Program-made: the position numbers and the translations under genes
Origin: Pseudomonas sp. SLFW
GTDB taxonomy: Bacteria; Pseudomonadota; Gammaproteobacteria; Pseudomonadales; Pseudomonadaceae
Direction: 5' to 3'
Length of the DNA: 64,000 nt
Assembly: GCF_009905615.1 (NCBI RefSeq)
Contig: NZ_JAAAKW010000003.1
Location: 186,001 to 250,000, forward strand
Shown: positions 62,316-64,000 of the stretch, piece after piece
How the letters are laid out: each line of letters begins with the position of its first letter
Position numbering within the stretch: the stretch's first letter is position 1
The notes under the pieces: generated by a model
Told to the model about the DNA's origin: nothing
The model's input: the letters and a program-made list of their open reading frames with translations, nothing else
Database searches by the model: none

Positions 62316-62320
62316 TACCC

Positions 62321-63141
62321 ATGACGACTGCTCGCCCGAGCCCCGCAGACCTGGCCGCCATGTTCGACCTGACACCCGAACGCGCCGTGCAATACCTCGA
62401 AGGCAAAGGCTACGCCATTACCTGGGACTGGCGGCAAATGCTCGACCACGCCCACGATCAAGCCTTCACCGTGGCCAAGGCCATGCGCCTGGACCTGCTC
62501 TCCGACATTCGCGCGGCACTGGAAACCGCCTTGCAGTCCGGCCAAACCCTCAAGCAATTCACCGCCAACCTGCAACCCGTCCTCCAGGCACAAGGCTGGT
62601 GGGGTAAGCCAATCATCGTCGATAGCCAAGGCGAAGCCGAACAGGTCCAGCTCGGCAGCCCCCAGCGCCTGAAAACCATCTACCAGACCAACCTGCAAAG
62701 CGCGTACATGGCCGGGCGTAAAGCGGCCATGGAAGACACCAGCGACACCCACCGTACTGGATGTACACCGGCATTCAGGACGGTAAAACCCGCACCAGCC
62801 ATAGCGCCCTGATCGGCAAAGTCTTCCGCCACGACGACCCCATCTGGTCTGCCATCTTTCCGCCCAACGGCTTCAACTGCCGATGCCGGATCACCGCACT
62901 CACAGAAGCCGCCGTCAAACGTCGTGGCCTCACCGTCGATTCAAGTGAGGGTCGCAGTTACACCGACATCGTGGAATTAGGACCGGATAAGCGCACCGGG
63001 GAAATTCGCAGAGCCACCGTTACCGTCCTTCGTACCACCGATGCTGCAGGCCGACCGGTGCTGTTCCGCACCGACCCCGGCTTCAACCACGCACCCGGCC
63101 GCAGAACCGCGCAGGGCGCGAACCCGACCGCATCCACCTGA
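62321..63141 (+). pseudogene. Phage head morphogenesis protein (Mu gp30/F-like), frameshifted
   Basis: The first frame (62321-62812) reads TPERAVQYLEGKGYAITWDW and QTNLQSAYMAGRKAAMEDTS, matching the N-terminal part of Mu gp30/SPP1 gp7-type proteins. At about 62752 it goes wrong (DTHRTGCTPAF), while the next frame gives YWMYTGIQDGKTRTSHSALI and FPPNGFNCRCRITAL, the conserved C-terminal block, up to the stop at 63141. A single missing C in CAC(C)CGTACTGG would restore the frame, giving about 273 residues. The protein is needed for early head assembly. The break is either decay or a base-call error. Confidence 0.85.
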
Positions 63142-63152
63142 CGAGTCCCCCC

Positions 63153-63623
63153 ATGATCACCCTCGAACTCGACCAAGCACTCCAGGACGCCTTGCGCCAC
63201 ATCGAATGGGCCGTCGGCGACTTGTCGCCACTCATGCGCGGCATCGCCGCCGAACTGCACAGCCAAACCGAAGAAAACTTCTCGGAAGAAGGGCGTCCAG
63301 GCTGGACCGGCCTGTCCGACGCCACCCGCGAACGCCGCACCAAAAACGGCAACTGGCCGGGCAAAATCCTGCAAGTCAGCGCCGCCGGCCTTGCCGCCTC
63401 CATCACCACCCGAGCCACCGACAGCAGCGCCCTGGTCGGCAGCAACAAACCCTACGCCGCCATGATGCAATTCGGCGGCGACCAATCAGACTTCCCGCAC
63501 CTGTGGGGCGACATCCCGGCCAGACCCTACCTGCCCATGAATGCAGACGGCCAACTACAGCCCGAAGCGCACGAGACCATCCTTGAGCTTGCAATGCTCC
63601 ACCTGCAACGCGCTGCACGATGA
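63153..63623 (+). CDS. Phage virion morphogenesis protein (Mu gpG-like)
   Basis: 156 residues: SQTEENFSEEGRPGWTGLSD near residue 40, then LQVSAAGLAASITTRATDSS and RPYLPMNADGQLQPEAHETI, the pattern of the phage virion morphogenesis (Mu G/gp31) family, which acts in tail or head-tail joining. Length is normal and the frame is intact. In Mu the next gene would be the protease/scaffold (gp32), but here a REP unit and an unrelated gene follow. Confidence 0.9.
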   Translation: MITLELDQALQDALRHIEWAVGDLSPLMRGIAAELHSQTEENFSEEGRPGWTGLSDATRERRTKNGNWPGKILQVSAAGLAASITTRATDSSALVGSNKPYAAMMQFGGDQSDFPHLWGDIPARPYLPMNADGQLQPEAHETILELAMLHLQRAAR

Positions 63624-63667
63624 CGGAAGGAGCGCAGTTATCCCGCCCTTGATTCTGGGCGAAGCCC

Positions 63668-63707
63668 GTAGGAGCAAGCTTGCTCGCGATCTGCCGCGCA
63701 GCGGCAG
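63668..63707. repeat. Single REP unit inside the prophage
   Basis: GTAGGAGCAAGCTTGCTCGCGATCT (as the unit core at 63668-63690) is followed by a CTGCCGC-GCA-GCGGCAG stem at 63691-63707. It is a typical Pseudomonas REP unit. It lies just after the gpG-like gene, in a phage region where host REPs are unusual. Confidence 0.75.
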
Positions 63708-63905
63708 CAGAACCATCCACCTCCGCCATGGCTGATCTGACGCTTTCAACATATTCAGCGCCCGCTTGCTCAGGTTGCGAACGCCTCTACGACCTTCCTA
63801 GGCATCGCGTTACGACCAAGGGCCATCGTTACTCAGTCTGGTCTAGAAAAAACGTTCTAAAGCCTTTATAAAGCCTATGCCATTCCAATTTATAAGGAGA
63901 TTCAA
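63708..63905. other. Low-GC leader of an inserted gene
   Basis: About 200 bases between the REP unit and the gene at 63906, becoming AT-rich after 63840 (AAAGCCTTTATAAAGCC, TTTATAAGGAG). No convincing gene is seen. TATAAA-like words at 63866-63876 and 63890-63896 could form a promoter for the next gene. Confidence 0.45.
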
Positions 63906-64000
63906 ATGCCCGCAGAAGGTTTTCGTTCTGATTGGTATACCGTAGGCAAACACCGAGTACTACTTGAGGCGCGGGCGAGCTTCCCCGATGACGATCACCG
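63906..64000 (+). CDS. Unknown gene, 3' end outside window (putative moron)
   Basis: Starts at the ATG at 63906 after a strong AAGGAG (63892-63897). The visible 31 residues read MPAEGFRSDWYTVGKHRVLL, then EARASFPDDDHR. It has its own AT-rich leader and interrupts the expected gpG-to-protease order of Mu-like head genes, so it looks like added cargo rather than a structural gene. Too little is visible to name a family. Confidence 0.6.
   Translation, partial: MPAEGFRSDWYTVGKHRVLLEARASFPDDDH

Larger units (their letters stand above)
47324..64000. mobile_element. Mu-like (BcepMu-type) transposable prophage, left part
   Basis: From the oprD junction at about 47324 (phage end probably TGTGTTCAGACC or TGTTCAGACC) to beyond the window edge. 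It has a DDE transposase, MuB-like ATPase, GemA, Mor, a repressor, lysis genes and Mu-type head genes (gp27 to gpG equivalents). The early operon runs leftwards and the late genes rightwards, as in BcepMu rather than Mu. Size within the window is about 16.7 kb; tail genes and the other end are outside. The region 47325-47450 holds no gene and should contain the transposase-binding end sites. Confidence 0.93.

Noticed and set aside
63680..63871. 63-residue frame after the REP unit (ends SRKNVLKPL)
   Set aside because: It begins inside the REP unit, lacks a ribosome binding site and has no motif apart from one CSGC pair, so it was not called as a gene.
1..64000. CRISPR arrays, rRNA and tRNA genes
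   Set aside because: I found no regularly spaced repeats of CRISPR type, and no tRNA- or rRNA-like sequence was recognised by eye. A covariance-model search would be needed to exclude a tRNA fully.

Overview
The window is a high-GC gammaproteobacterial chromosome segment, almost certainly from a Pseudomonas species of the fluorescens/syringae type. The support is the set of gene families (FolE2 behind a Zur-like box, DUF2790, OprD, phosphatidylcholine synthase, an oxaloacetate decarboxylase of the PEP-mutase superfamily, a treS/maltokinase-glgB pair) and the repeated REP/REPIN hairpins, whose cores read either GCGAATTCATTCGCG-like or GAGCTTGCTCGCG-like. All calls come from reading the sequence; no database was searched.

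Layout. 1-4476: end of a trehalose synthase/maltokinase fusion and glgB (trehalose/alpha-glucan metabolism). 4830-11048: an SH3-domain envelope protein, gamma-glutamyltranspeptidase, folE2, a PatB/MalY-type C-S lyase and a cysteine desulfurase. 11255-18532: an Lrp-type regulator followed by a compact plus-strand cluster. It holds an AprA-like flavoprotein, an AprB-like two-[4Fe-4S] ferredoxin, a NrtA/SsuA-type binding protein that carries a NosL-like C-terminal domain, an ABC permease and ATPase, a HEAT-repeat protein and a DUF971 protein. This is the best candidate for an undescribed host system. 18714-29957: housekeeping and accessory singletons (pcs, a GNAT enzyme, rlhA, a RidA-family protein, an SDR lacking YxxxK, an oxaloacetate decarboxylase homologue, DUF2790, a metallophosphoesterase, a zinc alcohol dehydrogenase, an AraC regulator). 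30236-35359: a four-gene periplasmic molybdenum hydroxylase operon (2Fe-2S subunit, Tat-exported Moco subunit, tri-haem cytochrome c, XdhC). 35454-41901: LysR/MFS pair, orphan tyrosine recombinase, a frameshifted exported protein, an AraC regulator, an SDR remnant and a LysR regulator; this looks like a rearrangement-prone stretch. 41938-47357: a minus-strand set for uptake and CoA-dependent catabolism of an unknown organic acid (MHS transporter, two enoyl-CoA hydratase-like enzymes, CaiB-type CoA-transferase, OprD porin).

From about 47324 to the end of the window lies a Mu-like (BcepMu-type) transposable prophage that has inserted into the oprD gene and removed its N-terminal part from this side. 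A leftward early operon (BcepMu gp16-like protein, small HTH protein, coiled-coil protein, DDE transposase, MuB-like ATPase, DUF3164, DUF2786, a small CxxC protein, GemA, Mor) and a rightward repressor diverge at a short operator region. Rightward genes then give a Zn-ribbon membrane protein, lysis genes (endolysin-like protein, holin-like protein, Rz with embedded Rz1) and head genes (DUF2730, DUF3486, terminase, portal, gp30-like, gpG-like). The terminase large subunit and the gp30-like gene both carry single frameshifts, so the prophage is either decaying or affected by base-calling errors. A low-GC unknown gene with a strong ribosome binding site starts at 63906 and runs off the window.
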